A stretch of 64,000 bases of DNA from [Empedobacter] haloabium (GTDB taxonomy: Bacteria; Pseudomonadota; Gammaproteobacteria; Burkholderiales; Burkholderiaceae_D): NCBI GenBank assembly GCA_008011715.2, contig CP136508.1, positions 3,472,001 to 3,536,000 of the forward strand, given 5' to 3'. The translations under genes were made by a program, and so were the position numbers. The number at the start of each line of letters is the position of its first letter. Within the stretch, counting starts at the first letter, position 1. This document shows positions 42,354 to 53,442 of this stretch, one piece after another. Under the pieces are notes generated by a model. It saw nothing but the letters and a program-made list of their open reading frames with translations, did not search any database and had not been told where the DNA came from.

Positions 42354-43499
42354 CTAGTCGCGGAAGCGCACCGTATTGATCAGCGTATTGGTGGTATCGA
42401 CATCGGCCAGCGTCTCGGCCGAGACACGCAGCAGGCTGCGCTCGCGCACCCGCACCAGCTCGTCGATCAACGCCTGCTTCGGCAGCGCGGCGCGGGCCAG
42501 CGCGGCCGGGGCAATGCCGTCGTAGCTGCCATAGCTCCGGTACAGCGCGTCCAGCGCCTGGCGGGCACCGGCCGCATCGAGCCCGCGGACAACCGGCGGC
42601 GCACCCGGTGCCCGCTCCTCGCCCTGCTCGACCAGCTGGTCGGCCAAGGCCGCGAACGACATCCGATCGAGCTGGCCATGGGTCTGGCGGTAGAACTCCA
42701 GCGCCTTGCCCTGCAGGCCGCGCGGGTCGAACGCGCGCAGCGCGTCGCGCCCCTGTGGTCCGCCGGCCCGCAACAGGAAGGTGGCGGCGCGCGCGAACGT
42801 GTCCGCATCGGCCGTGTTCAGGAGCGCCGCCACGGCCGGCACGCTGTCCGGCGAGCCCACCCACATCAGCACTTCCAGCGCGCGATTGACGACACTGGCA
42901 TCGCCCAGCAGGGCACGCAGGTGCCGTTCGGCCGCCGCGCCGTACTGGCCGTACAGGTAGATGCAGGTCGAGGCTTCGTCCAGCGTGCTGCCCTGCTGCG
43001 GCAGGAACACGGTGACCTGGCCGCGCAGGAACACCTTGTCCATCAGGGCGAACAGCCGGGTGTCGCGCCCGGCCGCCAGCGCGTGCATGAAGCGGAACAG
43101 CTGCTGGCTCTGCGACTTCGGCACGGTGCCGTCCGGGTCGATGCGCAGCAGCGCCTGCAGCGCCAGCGCCGTGTCGCCCGGCTCGCCATGGGCGCGCAGG
43201 AAGTAGCCCACGTCCAGCAGCACCAGCTGGTTCGGCTGCGCCTTCTTCAGCTCCGCCGCCAGCTCGCGCCGCAGCACCGGCAGGGCCTCGGCCTTGTGGT
43301 TGCCGAACCAGCGCCACGCCGCATCCAGTTCGCCGCGCTGGCGCAGCGCGTCCTGCGTTGCCGTCGCCGCGGGCAAGGCGCGAATCTGCGCCAGGCGCTG
43401 CAGGGTTTCATCGGCCGGCGCCGCCAGCGCACCGGCCATGCAGGTTGCGGCAGCCAGCGCTGCCAGCATTTTCGTTACCGCCATCGGGGTTCCCGTCAT
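42354..43499 (-). CDS. Exported alpha-helical protein with repeat-like (HEAT-type) architecture, unknown function
   Basis: From the ATG at 43499, which overlaps the DUF4259 stop, the product has 381 residues and begins with a signal peptide (KMLAALAAATCMAGALAAPA). The mature part is almost entirely helical, with recurring segments such as ELKKAQPNQLVLLDVGYFL, DTALALQALLRID, NRALEVLMWVGSPDSVPAVAALLNTADADTFARAATFLL in pieces and LPKQALIDELVRVRE. This suggests HEAT-like repeats. No catalytic motif is visible. It is probably periplasmic and coexpressed with the DUF4259 protein. Confidence 0.75.
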   Translation of the reverse strand: MTGTPMAVTKMLAALAAATCMAGALAAPADETLQRLAQIRALPAATATQDALRQRGELDAAWRWFGNHKAEALPVLRRELAAELKKAQPNQLVLLDVGYFLRAHGEPGDTALALQALLRIDPDGTVPKSQSQQLFRFMHALAAGRDTRLFALMDKVFLRGQVTVFLPQQGSTLDEASTCIYLYGQYGAAAERHLRALLGDASVVNRALEVLMWVGSPDSVPAVAALLNTADADTFARAATFLLRAGGPQGRDALRAFDPRGLQGKALEFYRQTHGQLDRMSFAALADQLVEQGEERAPGAPPVVRGLDAAGARQALDALYRSYGSYDGIAPAALARAALPKQALIDELVRVRERSLLRVSAETLADVDTTNTLINTVRFRD

Positions 43500-43915
43500 T
43501 CTTGCAGCCGCGCCTTCTGTGCCAGCACGCCGGCGCGCCACGGTTCGTCATGCTCGCTATCCTGCCACAACTGGCGCAATTCCGACCGTTCCGACAGGAT
43601 CAGGTCGAGCACCCGGCCGGCCTTCTCGAACAGATCGGCGCGCGGGCGGAAGCGGCCCTTGATGGCACCGACCCAGTCGTCCACCGCCTGCGTGTCCTCG
43701 TCGGACTCGCCCTCCCGGCCGAACAGGCGCAGCAGCGTCTCGACGGCCGCCAGCCCTTCGGCGCCATACGGTGCTTCCAGCACGTCGGCCTGCTCGCTCG
43801 AGAGCACGTTGTCCAGCGTGTTCTCGATGAAGTACAGGTCGTTCGATTCCTGCAGGTCCTCCGCCCAGTCCTGCGCGAAGTCGTTTGCATATGGTCCGAT
43901 GCCCCAGGTTGCCAT
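43496..43915 (-). CDS. DUF4259 domain protein
   Basis: The 139-residue protein has the DUF4259 start MATWGIGPYANDFAQDWAEDLQ (family form MG.WG.GPF.ND.A.DW). It continues with an acidic helical body (FIENTLDNVLSSEQADVLEA, FRPRADLFEKAGRVLDLILSERSELRQLW in parts). No function is established for the family. The stop overlaps the next gene's start by 4 bp, and an SPFH gene lies 9 nt upstream. Confidence 0.88.
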   Translation of the reverse strand: MATWGIGPYANDFAQDWAEDLQESNDLYFIENTLDNVLSSEQADVLEAPYGAEGLAAVETLLRLFGREGESDEDTQAVDDWVGAIKGRFRPRADLFEKAGRVLDLILSERSELRQLWQDSEHDEPWRAGVLAQKARLQE

Positions 43916-43924
43916 GCTCTCCCC

Positions 43925-44872
43925 TTAGTCCGGCCGCACGACGGTGCGCTCGGCCTTCTGCGTTTTCACGACCTGCATCGCGGTCGCGATCAGGCTGCTC
44001 ATGTCGCCCAGGTTGGCCGGGACGATCAGCGTGTTGTTGGTCTTCGCCAGGCGGCCGAACGCGTCGACGTACTGCTCGGCCACGCGCAGGTTGACGGCCT
44101 GCGAACCGCCCGGCTCCTCGATGGCGGCGCCCACCTGGCGCAGCGCGCCGGCCGTGGCCTCGGCGATCGCGGTGATGGCGGCCGCCTCGCCCTGGGCGCG
44201 GTTGATGGCGGCCTGCTTCTCGCCTTCGGAGCGGGCGATCGACGCTTCCCGCTCGCCCGTGGCGATGTTGATCTGCTCCTGCTTGCGGCCCTCGGAAGCG
44301 GCGATCAGCGCGCGCTTGCCCCGCTCCGCCGTGATCTGGGCCTGCATCGCGTGCAGAATGTCGGCCGGCGGCGTCAGGTCCTTGATCTCGTAGCGCAGCA
44401 CCTTCACGCCCCAGTTGGCGGCCGATTCGTCGATCGCGTTGACGACCGCCGTGTTGATGTGCTCGCGCTCCTCGAAAGTCTTGTCCAGCTCCATGCGGCC
44501 GATCACGGAACGCAGCGTGGTCTGCGCCAGCTGCGTGATGGCGTTCACGTAGTTGGACGAGCCGTACGAGGCGCGCATCGCGTCCGTCACCTGGAAATAC
44601 AGGATGCCGTCCACCTGCAGCTGGGTGTTGTCCTTGGTGATGCAGACCTGCGACGGCACGTCCAGCGGGATCTCCTTCAGGCTGTGCTTGTAGGCGACGC
44701 GGTCGATGAACGGCACCACGATGTTCAGGCCCGGCCCCAGGGTGGCGTGGTACTTGCCGAGCCGCTCGACCACCCAGGCGTGCTGCTGCGGCACCACGTT
44801 GATCGTCTTGAAGACGAACACCAGCGCCACGACCAGGATGACGAGCGTGACGCCGCCGAAAGTAAAGTCCAT
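43925..44872 (-). CDS. SPFH/Band 7 membrane protein (stomatin/QmcA type)
   Basis: The 315-residue protein has one N-terminal membrane anchor (GGVTLVILVVALVFVFKTI) followed by the SPFH domain: VVPQQHAWVVERLGKYHATLGPGLNIVVPFIDRV in pieces, and VDGILYFQVTD. A long Glu/Ala coiled coil with repeats of the AEGEK-type follows (about 190-250, SEGEKQAAINRAQGEAAAI), then the C-terminal segment NTLIVPANLGDMSSLIATAM. Such proteins form membrane microdomain scaffolds and bind proteases. The upstream gene encodes NfeD, its usual partner. Confidence 0.93.
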   Translation of the reverse strand: MDFTFGGVTLVILVVALVFVFKTINVVPQQHAWVVERLGKYHATLGPGLNIVVPFIDRVAYKHSLKEIPLDVPSQVCITKDNTQLQVDGILYFQVTDAMRASYGSSNYVNAITQLAQTTLRSVIGRMELDKTFEEREHINTAVVNAIDESAANWGVKVLRYEIKDLTPPADILHAMQAQITAERGKRALIAASEGRKQEQINIATGEREASIARSEGEKQAAINRAQGEAAAITAIAEATAGALRQVGAAIEEPGGSQAVNLRVAEQYVDAFGRLAKTNNTLIVPANLGDMSSLIATAMQVVKTQKAERTVVRPD

Positions 44873-44899
44873 ATGCTTGTCCTTGTTCCGATAAAGAGC

Positions 44900-45316
44900 T
44901 CAGCTGACGATCAGCGTGCTGCCGCGCACCGCCCGGATCGTGAAGATGCCGGCCTGCGCGGGCGCGCCCGGCGCCAGCTCCACGGTCCACAGGGCGCCGC
45001 GGTACATCACGCGCGCGGCGCCGTTGTCCCAGTGCGTGACCTGCACGGTCTGGCCGATGTCCAGGTTGACGTTGGGGTCGCGCGCCGCCTCGAGGCGCGC
45101 CGCCTTCCCGTAGCGGCTGCGCCGCAGCAGCACGGTGGCGACGCTGCCGACGATGGCCGCCGCCAGCATCTGGCCGGGCAGGTCGATGCGCAGCGCAGCC
45201 ACCAGCGCTCCGGCCAGCGCACCGACCGCCACCATCAGCAGGTAGAACGTGCCGCTGAACAGTTCGAGCGCGACCAGTACGCCGGCCGCGATGAGCCACA
45301 TGATCCAGTCTGCCAT
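44900..45316 (-). CDS. NfeD family membrane protein
   Basis: The 138-residue protein has transmembrane helices at about 5-35 and 45-65 (MWLIAAGVLVALELFSGTFYLLM, ALAGALVAALRI, LAAAIVGSVATVLLRR in order), then a soluble OB-fold NfeD domain (about 80-138, NLDIGQTVQVTHWDNGAARVMYRGALW in pieces). NfeD partners SPFH proteins in membrane quality control, and the two genes are adjacent here (27-nt gap). AGGAGGAGG precedes the ATG. Confidence 0.92.
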   Translation of the reverse strand: MADWIMWLIAAGVLVALELFSGTFYLLMVAVGALAGALVAALRIDLPGQMLAAAIVGSVATVLLRRSRYGKAARLEAARDPNVNLDIGQTVQVTHWDNGAARVMYRGALWTVELAPGAPAQAGIFTIRAVRGSTLIVS

Positions 45317-45330
45317 CGCCTCCTCCTATC

Positions 45331-45366
45331 AATAAAAAACCCTCGCGGCCCGGTGGGCGGCGAGGG
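45331..45366 (-). terminator. Rho-independent terminator downstream of ppsA
   Basis: On the minus strand CCCTCGCCGCCC and GGGCCGCGAGGG can pair into a strong stem, followed by TTTTTTATT. It lies between the ppsA stop (45402) and the nfeD start (45316), so it separates the two transcription units. Confidence 0.85.
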
Positions 45367-45401
45367 TAACAATAATGTAATTTCCTACTGTTGGGTAGGG
45401 T

Positions 45402-47852
<2,451 letters not shown>

Positions 47853-47992
47853 AATGACACCCTTACTGTTTAGAAACCTTGCCCCCGTCCACGCCGCACC
47901 GTGTCCCGCCACCCTGGCGCTGCCGATGGGCGCGCACGGGGCCGGCGTTCGTGCCGCGGTCCGAAGTCGGGGGTCTTTATTCCTCTTGCAGG

Positions 47993-48004
47993 CATGCCGG
48001 CATG
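47993..48004. promoter_or_regulatory. 12-bp palindrome in the divergent ppsA-ppsR promoter region
   Basis: CATGCCGGCATG is a perfect palindrome between a TTGCAG hexamer (47986) and a TATTCT hexamer (48011) that could form a loose promoter with 19-bp spacing for ppsR. This makes it a possible operator; it is unproven. Confidence 0.35.
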
Positions 48005-48103
48005 TCTTGTTATTCTGAAGGCCGTGCAGCACAATCCAACTGTTGCCGGACATTTTACAGCCTGCGGCGGAAATTGACGATTCACAATCAAAAGACACTC
48101 TTC

Positions 48104-48943
48104 ATGACATCTGAGCAACGTCCCGTGGCGGCCCGCACCGTCTTCTTCGTGTCCGACGGTACCGGCATCACCGCCGAGACGTTCGGCCACTCCGTGCTGA
48201 CCCAGTTCGAGCTGCGCTTCCGCCAGATTCGCCTGCCCTTCATCGACACCGTGGACAAGGCGCGCGACGCGGCCCGCAAGATCAACGAGATGGCGGCGGC
48301 GGACGGCCAGCGCCCGATCATCTTCAGCACCCTGGTGCAGGCCGAGCTGTCGAGCATCATCCGCCAGTGCAACGGCATGCACATGGACCTGTTCCAGACC
48401 TTCGTGGCGCCGCTCGAGCAGGAGCTGGGCGTCAAGTCCACGCACACCATCGGCCGCTCGCACAATATCGTCGACAGCGAGGAGTACAAGAACCGCATCG
48501 AGGCCATCAACTTCTCGCTGGCGCACGACGACGGCCAGTCGCACAAGAACCTGGCGGAGGCCGACGTGATCCTGGTCGGCGTGTCGCGCTCGGGCAAGAC
48601 GCCGACGTCGCTGTACCTGGCCATGCAGTACGGCATCAAGGCCGCCAACTATCCGCTGATCCCGGACGATTTCGAGCGCGGCCGCCTGCCCTCGGCGCTG
48701 TACGACTACAAGCCGAAGATCTTCGGCCTGACCATCACGCCCGAGCGCCTGACGGAGATCCGCAACGAACGCCGCGCCGGCAGCAAGTATGCGTCGCTGG
48801 AGAACTGCCGCTACGAGGTCAACGAGGCGGAGATGATGATGAAACGCGAGGGCATCCGCTGGTTGTCGTCGACCACCAAGTCGATCGAGGAGATCTCGAC
48901 GACGATCCTGCAGGAAATCAAGCCGAACCGGCGCGAGTATTGA
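48104..48943 (+). CDS. ppsR: PEP synthase regulatory protein (kinase/pyrophosphorylase, DUF299)
   Basis: PpsR inactivates PEP synthase by ADP-dependent phosphorylation and reactivates it by phosphate-dependent pyrophosphate release. The 279-residue protein begins [22 protein letters not shown], a family hallmark. It has a P-loop [15 protein letters not shown] (about 159-173) and [13 protein letters not shown], then [12 protein letters not shown]. The length is standard. It is divergent from ppsA with a 251-bp gap, the usual arrangement in Burkholderiales. Confidence 0.95.
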   Translation: MTSEQRPVAARTVFFVSDGTGITAETFGHSVLTQFELRFRQIRLPFIDTVDKARDAARKINEMAAADGQRPIIFSTLVQAELSSIIRQCNGMHMDLFQTFVAPLEQELGVKSTHTIGRSHNIVDSEEYKNRIEAINFSLAHDDGQSHKNLAEADVILVGVSRSGKTPTSLYLAMQYGIKAANYPLIPDDFERGRLPSALYDYKPKIFGLTITPERLTEIRNERRAGSKYASLENCRYEVNEAEMMMKREGIRWLSSTTKSIEEISTTILQEIKPNRREY

Positions 48944-48949
48944 CGCGGC

Positions 48950-49306
48950 CTACTGGCCTGAGTACGCGGCCGGGGCGCTGTTCTTCGAAACAGAATGCGC
49001 GGCGGCAATGATCAGGCTTTGCACGATCGCCGGCGATGTCAGGCCGACCTGCAGTGCCAGGATGGGGCTGAGTTTGTCGCCATTCATCAGGTAGATCGCT
49101 GTCATACTGCCGCCCAGCACCGGCAGCACGACAAACAGGGCCGAGAAGCAAACCACGTCACGCCGCAGCGGCATCTTGTCGGCGGCGGCGCGCATGAAAT
49201 GCTCGGCCAGCTTCAGCCCGAACAGCACATAGCCACCGAACACCGAAATCGCAATCAGGTGCGCATTCGCCGGCAACGCGCTCCACGGGCCGGCATCAGG
49301 CCACAT
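48950..49306 (-). CDS. Small membrane protein, unknown function
   Basis: The 118-residue product from 49306 has three hydrophobic segments: LIAISVFGGYVLFGLKLAEHF, VVCFSALFVVLPVLGGSMTAIYLM and LALQVGLTSPAIVQSLIIAAA. Short charged loops separate them. The start lies inside the end of the upstream HTH gene (11-bp overlap), so the pair is probably cotranslated. No family was recognised; a membrane partner of the HTH protein is one possibility. Confidence 0.65.
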   Translation of the reverse strand: MWPDAGPWSALPANAHLIAISVFGGYVLFGLKLAEHFMRAAADKMPLRRDVVCFSALFVVLPVLGGSMTAIYLMNGDKLSPILALQVGLTSPAIVQSLIIAAAHSVSKNSAPAAYSGQ

Positions 49307-49652
49307 CGGGCAGCTGCGGCCGGCGTGTCGCGAAGAAGTCCACGAACCGCTCGGTCCAGGTAGCTTCGTTGGCGAAGCGGTCTTTCGTGGTGACCAGGAG
49401 CCGACCGTCCTGCGTGCGGATGGGCACCAGCTTGATCGTGTTGGCCAGCGCGGCATCGGTATGCATGGCCTGCACCACCGTGCTGGTGCTCAGCCTGGCC
49501 TCCTGTGCAATGCCTTGCAAGGTGCGCATGCGAAAGCGCGGGTTGTTCAGCGCCGCCACGATCCGCTCGCGCACCTCCTGGCCGTTGCGCGCCGGCTTGC
49601 TGGCACTGCGCAAGCGCCTGGCACGGGACGCCTTGGAAAGCATGCTCGTCAT
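49296..49652 (-). CDS. Putative winged-helix DNA-binding protein
   Basis: The 118-residue product starts at 49652, where GAGGAG lies 6 nt upstream. A basic N-terminus (SKASRARRLRSASKPARNGQ) precedes a helix-turn-helix (about 35-65; IVAALNNPRFRMRTLQGIAQEARLSTSTVVQAM in pieces). A beta-wing-like segment KLVPIRTQDGRLLVTTKDRF and a helix ending the protein follow. This looks like a small winged-helix regulator, but no family could be named. The following membrane-protein gene overlaps by 11 bp, suggesting a two-gene unit. Confidence 0.68.
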   Translation of the reverse strand: MTSMLSKASRARRLRSASKPARNGQEVRERIVAALNNPRFRMRTLQGIAQEARLSTSTVVQAMHTDAALANTIKLVPIRTQDGRLLVTTKDRFANEATWTERFVDFFATRRPQLPDVA

Positions 49653-49874
49653 GATGCACTCCTCATGGTCGGTCATTCCAGCAGACCAGGCCGCCCGCAA
49701 CACAGGCGGCCGCGTCGAAAGCTTTACCTTATCCATGAAAAGGCTACACCAAAAAACCACGGTCTGCGCGGATTTCGCAGCGCGTCATTGCGTTGCATCG
49801 CGCGGCCTCACGGTCCCTAACGCGGGGCCGGATCGGGTAAGATTTCCATCTCTGCAATTCACAGGAATGACCCG

Positions 49875-51503
49875 ATGCCTTCTTCGATGCGCCTGACCAC
49901 CCTCGCCACAAGCGCGCTGCTCTTCAGCGGCGCCGCTCTTGCCCAGCAAGCCCCCACCGTCGCCGAACACGCGCTGCGGGGCCACCTCGCCTTCCTGGCC
50001 GACGACCTGCTGGAAGGCCGCGGCACCGGCCAGCGTGGCGGCGACCTGGCGGTGCGCTACCTGGAGACCCAGGCCCAGGTGATCGGCCTGAAGCCCATGC
50101 CCAGCGGCGGCTACCGGCAGTCGGTCAGGTTCGAAGGCAGCAAGCTGCTGCCTTCCAGCAGCGTGACCTTCCGCGCCGGCGCCTCGCGCATCCAACCGAT
50201 CGTCGGCAAAGACATCGTGTTCGGCACCGGCAGCGGCAAGGCCAGCCTGTCGTTCGATGCGCCACTGCTGTTCGTCGGCTACGGCGTCAAGGCCGACGAG
50301 GAGAACTGGGACGACTACAAGGGCGTGGACGTCAAGGGCAAGATCCTCGTCATGATGGTCAATGACCCGCAGCCGACCAGCGAGGAACCGCACCGCTTTG
50401 CCGGCAAGGCCTATACCTACTACGGCCGCTGGCTGTACAAGTTCGAGGAAGCCGTGCGCCGTGGCGCCGCCGGCGCGCTGCTGATCCACACGACGGCGTC
50501 AAGCTCCTACCCGTGGAGCGTGCCCGCCAACGGCTTCTCGCACGAGCGCTTCCACCTGAAGGGCGCAGGCAACCCGATCGAAGGCTGGCTGCACGAGGAC
50601 ATGGCGCGCGAGCTGTTCCTGGCCGCCGGCTTCGACCTGGACGTGCTGCGCGCGCAGGCCGAGCGGCGCGAGTTCCGCCCCATCGACCTGAAGATCGCAT
50701 CGCACGTCGAGCTGCACTCGACAATCCGGCAGGTCGAGCAGTTCAACGTGGTGGGCGTCGTGCCCGGCACCGACGCGAAACTGAAGCAGCAGGCCGTGGT
50801 CTACTCGGCGCACTGGGACCACCTGGGCGTCGACGAGGTCGCACCCGATGGCAAGGACCACATCTACAACGGTGCCATCGACAACGCCTCCGGCGCGGCG
50901 GCGCTGCTGGCGATGGCGGCGGAAGCGGTGAAGCGGCCGGCCAAGCGTACCCAGGTGTTCCTGTGGCCGGCCGCGGAGGAACAAGGCCTGCTGGGCGCGG
51001 CCGCCTACGTGGCCGATCCGGTCGTGCCGCTGGCGCAGACGGCGGCGGACCTGAACCTGGACAGCATGAACTTCGCCGGCCGCACCAGGGACATCGGCGT
51101 GGCAGGGGCCGAGCGCAGCAGCCTGTACGACACGTCCGCGCAGGTCGCCAAAAAAATGGGGCTGAAGCTGGCCCCGTCGATCCCCGACCTGTCGGGCGCG
51201 TACTTCCGCGCCGATCATTTCATCTTCGCCAAGGCCGGCGTGCCTGCCTTCAATGTCGGCTCGGCCGTTTTCTCGGGTGACGGCCACTTCGAATTCGAGC
51301 ACGATCACACGGCGGCAAGCGCCAAGATGGTCGGCTTCAAGAAGGATTATCACCAGGTGACGGACGAGTACCGGCCGGAGTGGGACCTGTCCGGCATGGT
51401 GCAGCAGGCCCAGTTCACACTGAACCTGGGCTATGCGGTGGCGAACGCGGCAACCATGCCGACGTGGAAGAAGGGCGAGGCGTTCGGGCGCATCAAGCGC
51501 TGA
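49875..51503 (+). CDS. Exported M28-family zinc aminopeptidase with PA domain
   Basis: The 542-residue protein has a signal peptide (cleavage near GAALAQ). The M28 catalytic domain carries all metal positions: HWDHLGVDE, GAIDNASGAAALL, PAAEEQGLLGA, LNLDSMNF and a final His in FEHDHTAAS. A protease-associated (PA) insert lies at about 110-230 (LLFVGYGVKADEENWDDYKGVDVKGKILVMMVNDP in pieces, then GAAGALLIHT). Members cleave N-terminal residues from peptides in the periplasm or outside the cell. The ATG at 49875 follows an AGGAATGAC-like weak site; MRLTTL is an alternative 12 nt downstream. Confidence 0.92.
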   Translation: MPSSMRLTTLATSALLFSGAALAQQAPTVAEHALRGHLAFLADDLLEGRGTGQRGGDLAVRYLETQAQVIGLKPMPSGGYRQSVRFEGSKLLPSSSVTFRAGASRIQPIVGKDIVFGTGSGKASLSFDAPLLFVGYGVKADEENWDDYKGVDVKGKILVMMVNDPQPTSEEPHRFAGKAYTYYGRWLYKFEEAVRRGAAGALLIHTTASSSYPWSVPANGFSHERFHLKGAGNPIEGWLHEDMARELFLAAGFDLDVLRAQAERREFRPIDLKIASHVELHSTIRQVEQFNVVGVVPGTDAKLKQQAVVYSAHWDHLGVDEVAPDGKDHIYNGAIDNASGAAALLAMAAEAVKRPAKRTQVFLWPAAEEQGLLGAAAYVADPVVPLAQTAADLNLDSMNFAGRTRDIGVAGAERSSLYDTSAQVAKKMGLKLAPSIPDLSGAYFRADHFIFAKAGVPAFNVGSAVFSGDGHFEFEHDHTAASAKMVGFKKDYHQVTDEYRPEWDLSGMVQQAQFTLNLGYAVANAATMPTWKKGEAFGRIKR

Positions 51504-51525
51504 GCCGGGGCGCCACGGCCCAGCC

Positions 51526-51564
51526 CGTGTCCCACCTCGGGGTCAGTCACCGAAGTGGGACACG
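51526..51564. repeat. Long hairpin (CGTGTCCCAC/GTGGGACACG) after the M28 gene
   Basis: CGTGTCCCACCTCGG and CCGAAGTGGGACACG pair at 14 of 15 positions around GGTCAGTCA. It sits between the convergent M28 and PEP-CTERM genes and contains the same GGGTCAG core seen in the 27-bp palindrome. It may belong to the same repeat family or serve as a bidirectional terminator, but there is no T-tract. Confidence 0.6.
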
Positions 51565-51591
51565 AACCTGGCTGTACCGCTTGCCTCGGGC

Positions 51592-52203
51592 TCAGGCAAG
51601 CTTCTTGTTGCGGCGGCGCGCCGCGATGCCCAGCGCGGCCAGACCGATCCCGAACAGCGCGTATTGCGCCGGTTCCGGCACGGGCGCGACGGTCAGCACC
51701 ATATTGTCCAGGTTCAGGATATGGTCCGGATGGTCGGCGTGCACCGCGATGCGGTAGATCGCGGCGCGGCCGGACAGTGCCAGCACGGCATAGGCGTACT
51801 GCTGCTCATCGTTGACGAAGCTGTCGGTCGCCACGACGTTGCCGGCGACATCGAAGCCCGTCAGCGTGGCGCCCCATTTGGCGAAGGTATCGACGCTGAC
51901 GCCATACACCGGCCTGTCGAAGTACGCGCCGAACGTGGGTGCGGACAGGAACACGTTCCTTGCGTTACCGTCGAAGAATGCACTGCGCACCATATTGCCG
52001 TCGGTGAAATGAATGCCCGCTGGCGCCAGTTCCTCACGGATCCAGCCAGGGTAGGACTGCGCCGGCATCGAGGCATCGTCTCCGGTGCCAAACTTGCCAT
52101 CCGCGCCGGGAGTCGTGTTGAAATCGACGTTCATGGTGCGAGCCAGCGCAGGCTGGCTGACGACACAGGCGGCGGCCAGCATCAGGCCTGGGAGTTTGCG
52201 CAT
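51592..52203 (-). CDS. PEP-CTERM sorting-domain protein
   Basis: The 203-residue exported protein has an N-terminal signal (LPGLMLAAACVVSQPALA). Its C-terminal PEP-CTERM tag consists of PVPEPAQYALFGIGLAALGIAARRR in pieces: the VPEP motif, one hydrophobic helix and an arginine cluster. EpsH-type exosortase recognises this tag in exopolysaccharide-producing bacteria. The body (about 25-170) is beta-rich with GDDASMPAQSYPGW and FDRPVYGVSVDTFAKWGATLTGF in pieces, and shows no enzyme motif. No exosortase gene lies in the window. It is convergent with the M28 gene. Confidence 0.9.
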   Translation of the reverse strand: MRKLPGLMLAAACVVSQPALARTMNVDFNTTPGADGKFGTGDDASMPAQSYPGWIREELAPAGIHFTDGNMVRSAFFDGNARNVFLSAPTFGAYFDRPVYGVSVDTFAKWGATLTGFDVAGNVVATDSFVNDEQQYAYAVLALSGRAAIYRIAVHADHPDHILNLDNMVLTVAPVPEPAQYALFGIGLAALGIAARRRNKKLA

Positions 52204-52285
52204 GAATTTTCCTGAAAATTTGCAAAGTGAAATGTCAGTATGACATCCACAAACTCATCAGTAAAGCGCCGCCGCCCCGCCGGGC

Positions 52286-53287
52286 TCAGGGGTTGCCCTT
52301 GCCGCCCGCCACGCCGTAAACCTGCCCCGTCGTATAACTGGCATCGTCGGCCGCCAGCGTGACGTAGGCACTCGCCAGCTCGGCCGGCTGGCCCGGGCGC
52401 TTCATCGGCGTGTCGGCGCCGAATTTCTCCAGCGCTTCCGGCTTCTGCCCGCCCGTCACCTGCAGCGGTGTCCAGATCGGCCCTGGCGCCACCGCGTTGA
52501 CACGGATGCCCTTGTCGGCCACCTGTTGCGCCAGCGCCTTGGTGAACGCCACCTGGGCCGCCTTGGTCTGCGCGTAGTCCAGCAGGTTCGGCGACGGATC
52601 GTAGGCCTGCACCGAGGCCGTCACGATGATCGCGCTGCCCGGCTTCATCAGGCCCACCGCCGCCTTGCAGATCCAGAAATTGGCGTACAGGTTGGTCTTC
52701 ATCGTCCAGTCGAACTGCGCCGTCGTCAGGTCCAGGATCGAATCCACCGACTGCTGCCGGGCCGCGTTGCTGACCAGGATGTCGAGGCCGCCCAGCTGGC
52801 GTGCCGCGTCCTCGACCAGCTTTCTGCAGAACGCCTCTTCGCGGATGTCGCCCGGCAGCAGCACGGCCTTGCGGCCGGCGGCGCGGATCAGCTCGGCCAC
52901 CTCGCGCGCATCAGGCTCCTCGGCCGGCAGGTAGCTCAGCGCCACGTCCGCGCCCTCGCGTGCATAGGCGATCGCGGCGGCGCGGCCGATGCCCGAATCG
53001 CCGCCGGTCACCAGCGCCTTGCGCCCGTTCAGGCGGCCGCTGCCCTGGTAGCTGGTCTCGCCGTGATCGGGGCGTGGCGTCATCTTGCCGGCCAGGCCCG
53101 GCCAGGGTTGCTGCTGTTTCGGGAACGGCGGTTTGGGGTGGTTCGGCAGTGGCTTGCGCGCGCCGGCGTTACCGCTACCAGAAGCGCCCTGCTGGGCCAG
53201 CGCGCCGGTGGCGGCCGTGCCCGCCGCCAGGCCGGTCGCCATCGCGCCGACAAAGCGGCGCCGCGACGGCTTGATTGCATCGTCCAT
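52286..53287 (-). CDS. SDR-family oxidoreductase with Tat-type N-terminus
   Basis: The 333-residue protein starts at 53287, where GGAGG lies 5 nt upstream. Residues 8-30 ([20 protein letters not shown]) form a twin-arginine signal, followed by a Pro-rich stretch. The Rossmann SDR domain begins near residue 85 with [13 protein letters not shown] (cofactor motif TGGxxGIG). NAA, the Ser in VTASVQ and YAQTKAA (YxxxK) complete the catalytic set. It resembles the YghA/YhdF group of glucose-dehydrogenase-like SDRs. It is divergent from the ECF41 sigma gene, and oxidoreductases of this sort are frequent ECF41 neighbours. The substrate is unknown. Confidence 0.9.
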   Translation of the reverse strand: MDDAIKPSRRRFVGAMATGLAAGTAATGALAQQGASGSGNAGARKPLPNHPKPPFPKQQQPWPGLAGKMTPRPDHGETSYQGSGRLNGRKALVTGGDSGIGRAAAIAYAREGADVALSYLPAEEPDAREVAELIRAAGRKAVLLPGDIREEAFCRKLVEDAARQLGGLDILVSNAARQQSVDSILDLTTAQFDWTMKTNLYANFWICKAAVGLMKPGSAIIVTASVQAYDPSPNLLDYAQTKAAQVAFTKALAQQVADKGIRVNAVAPGPIWTPLQVTGGQKPEALEKFGADTPMKRPGQPAELASAYVTLAADDASYTTGQVYGVAGGKGNP

Positions 53288-53386
53288 CGATACCTCCGTG
53301 TGAAGTGATTGAATGTTGGTATGCTCCGCCCGAGAATGTAGAGACGAACGCGACGGCCTGCCAACACCTTTGCCACAGGAAACCGC

Positions 53387-53413
53387 TGTCACAATCGCGC
53401 CGGCTCGTCCGTC
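53387..53413 (+). promoter_or_regulatory. ECF41-type promoter of the sigma-factor gene
   Basis: TGTCACA (53387-53393), 16 bp, then CGTC (53410-53413) matches the -35/-10 pattern described for ECF41 sigma factors. It predicts transcription start near 53420, which favours the GTG at 53443 over the ATG at 53422 as the sigma-factor start. It implies autoregulation. Confidence 0.75.
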
Positions 53414-53442
53414 TTAGCCGCATGACCATCCTGGAGAGCTCC

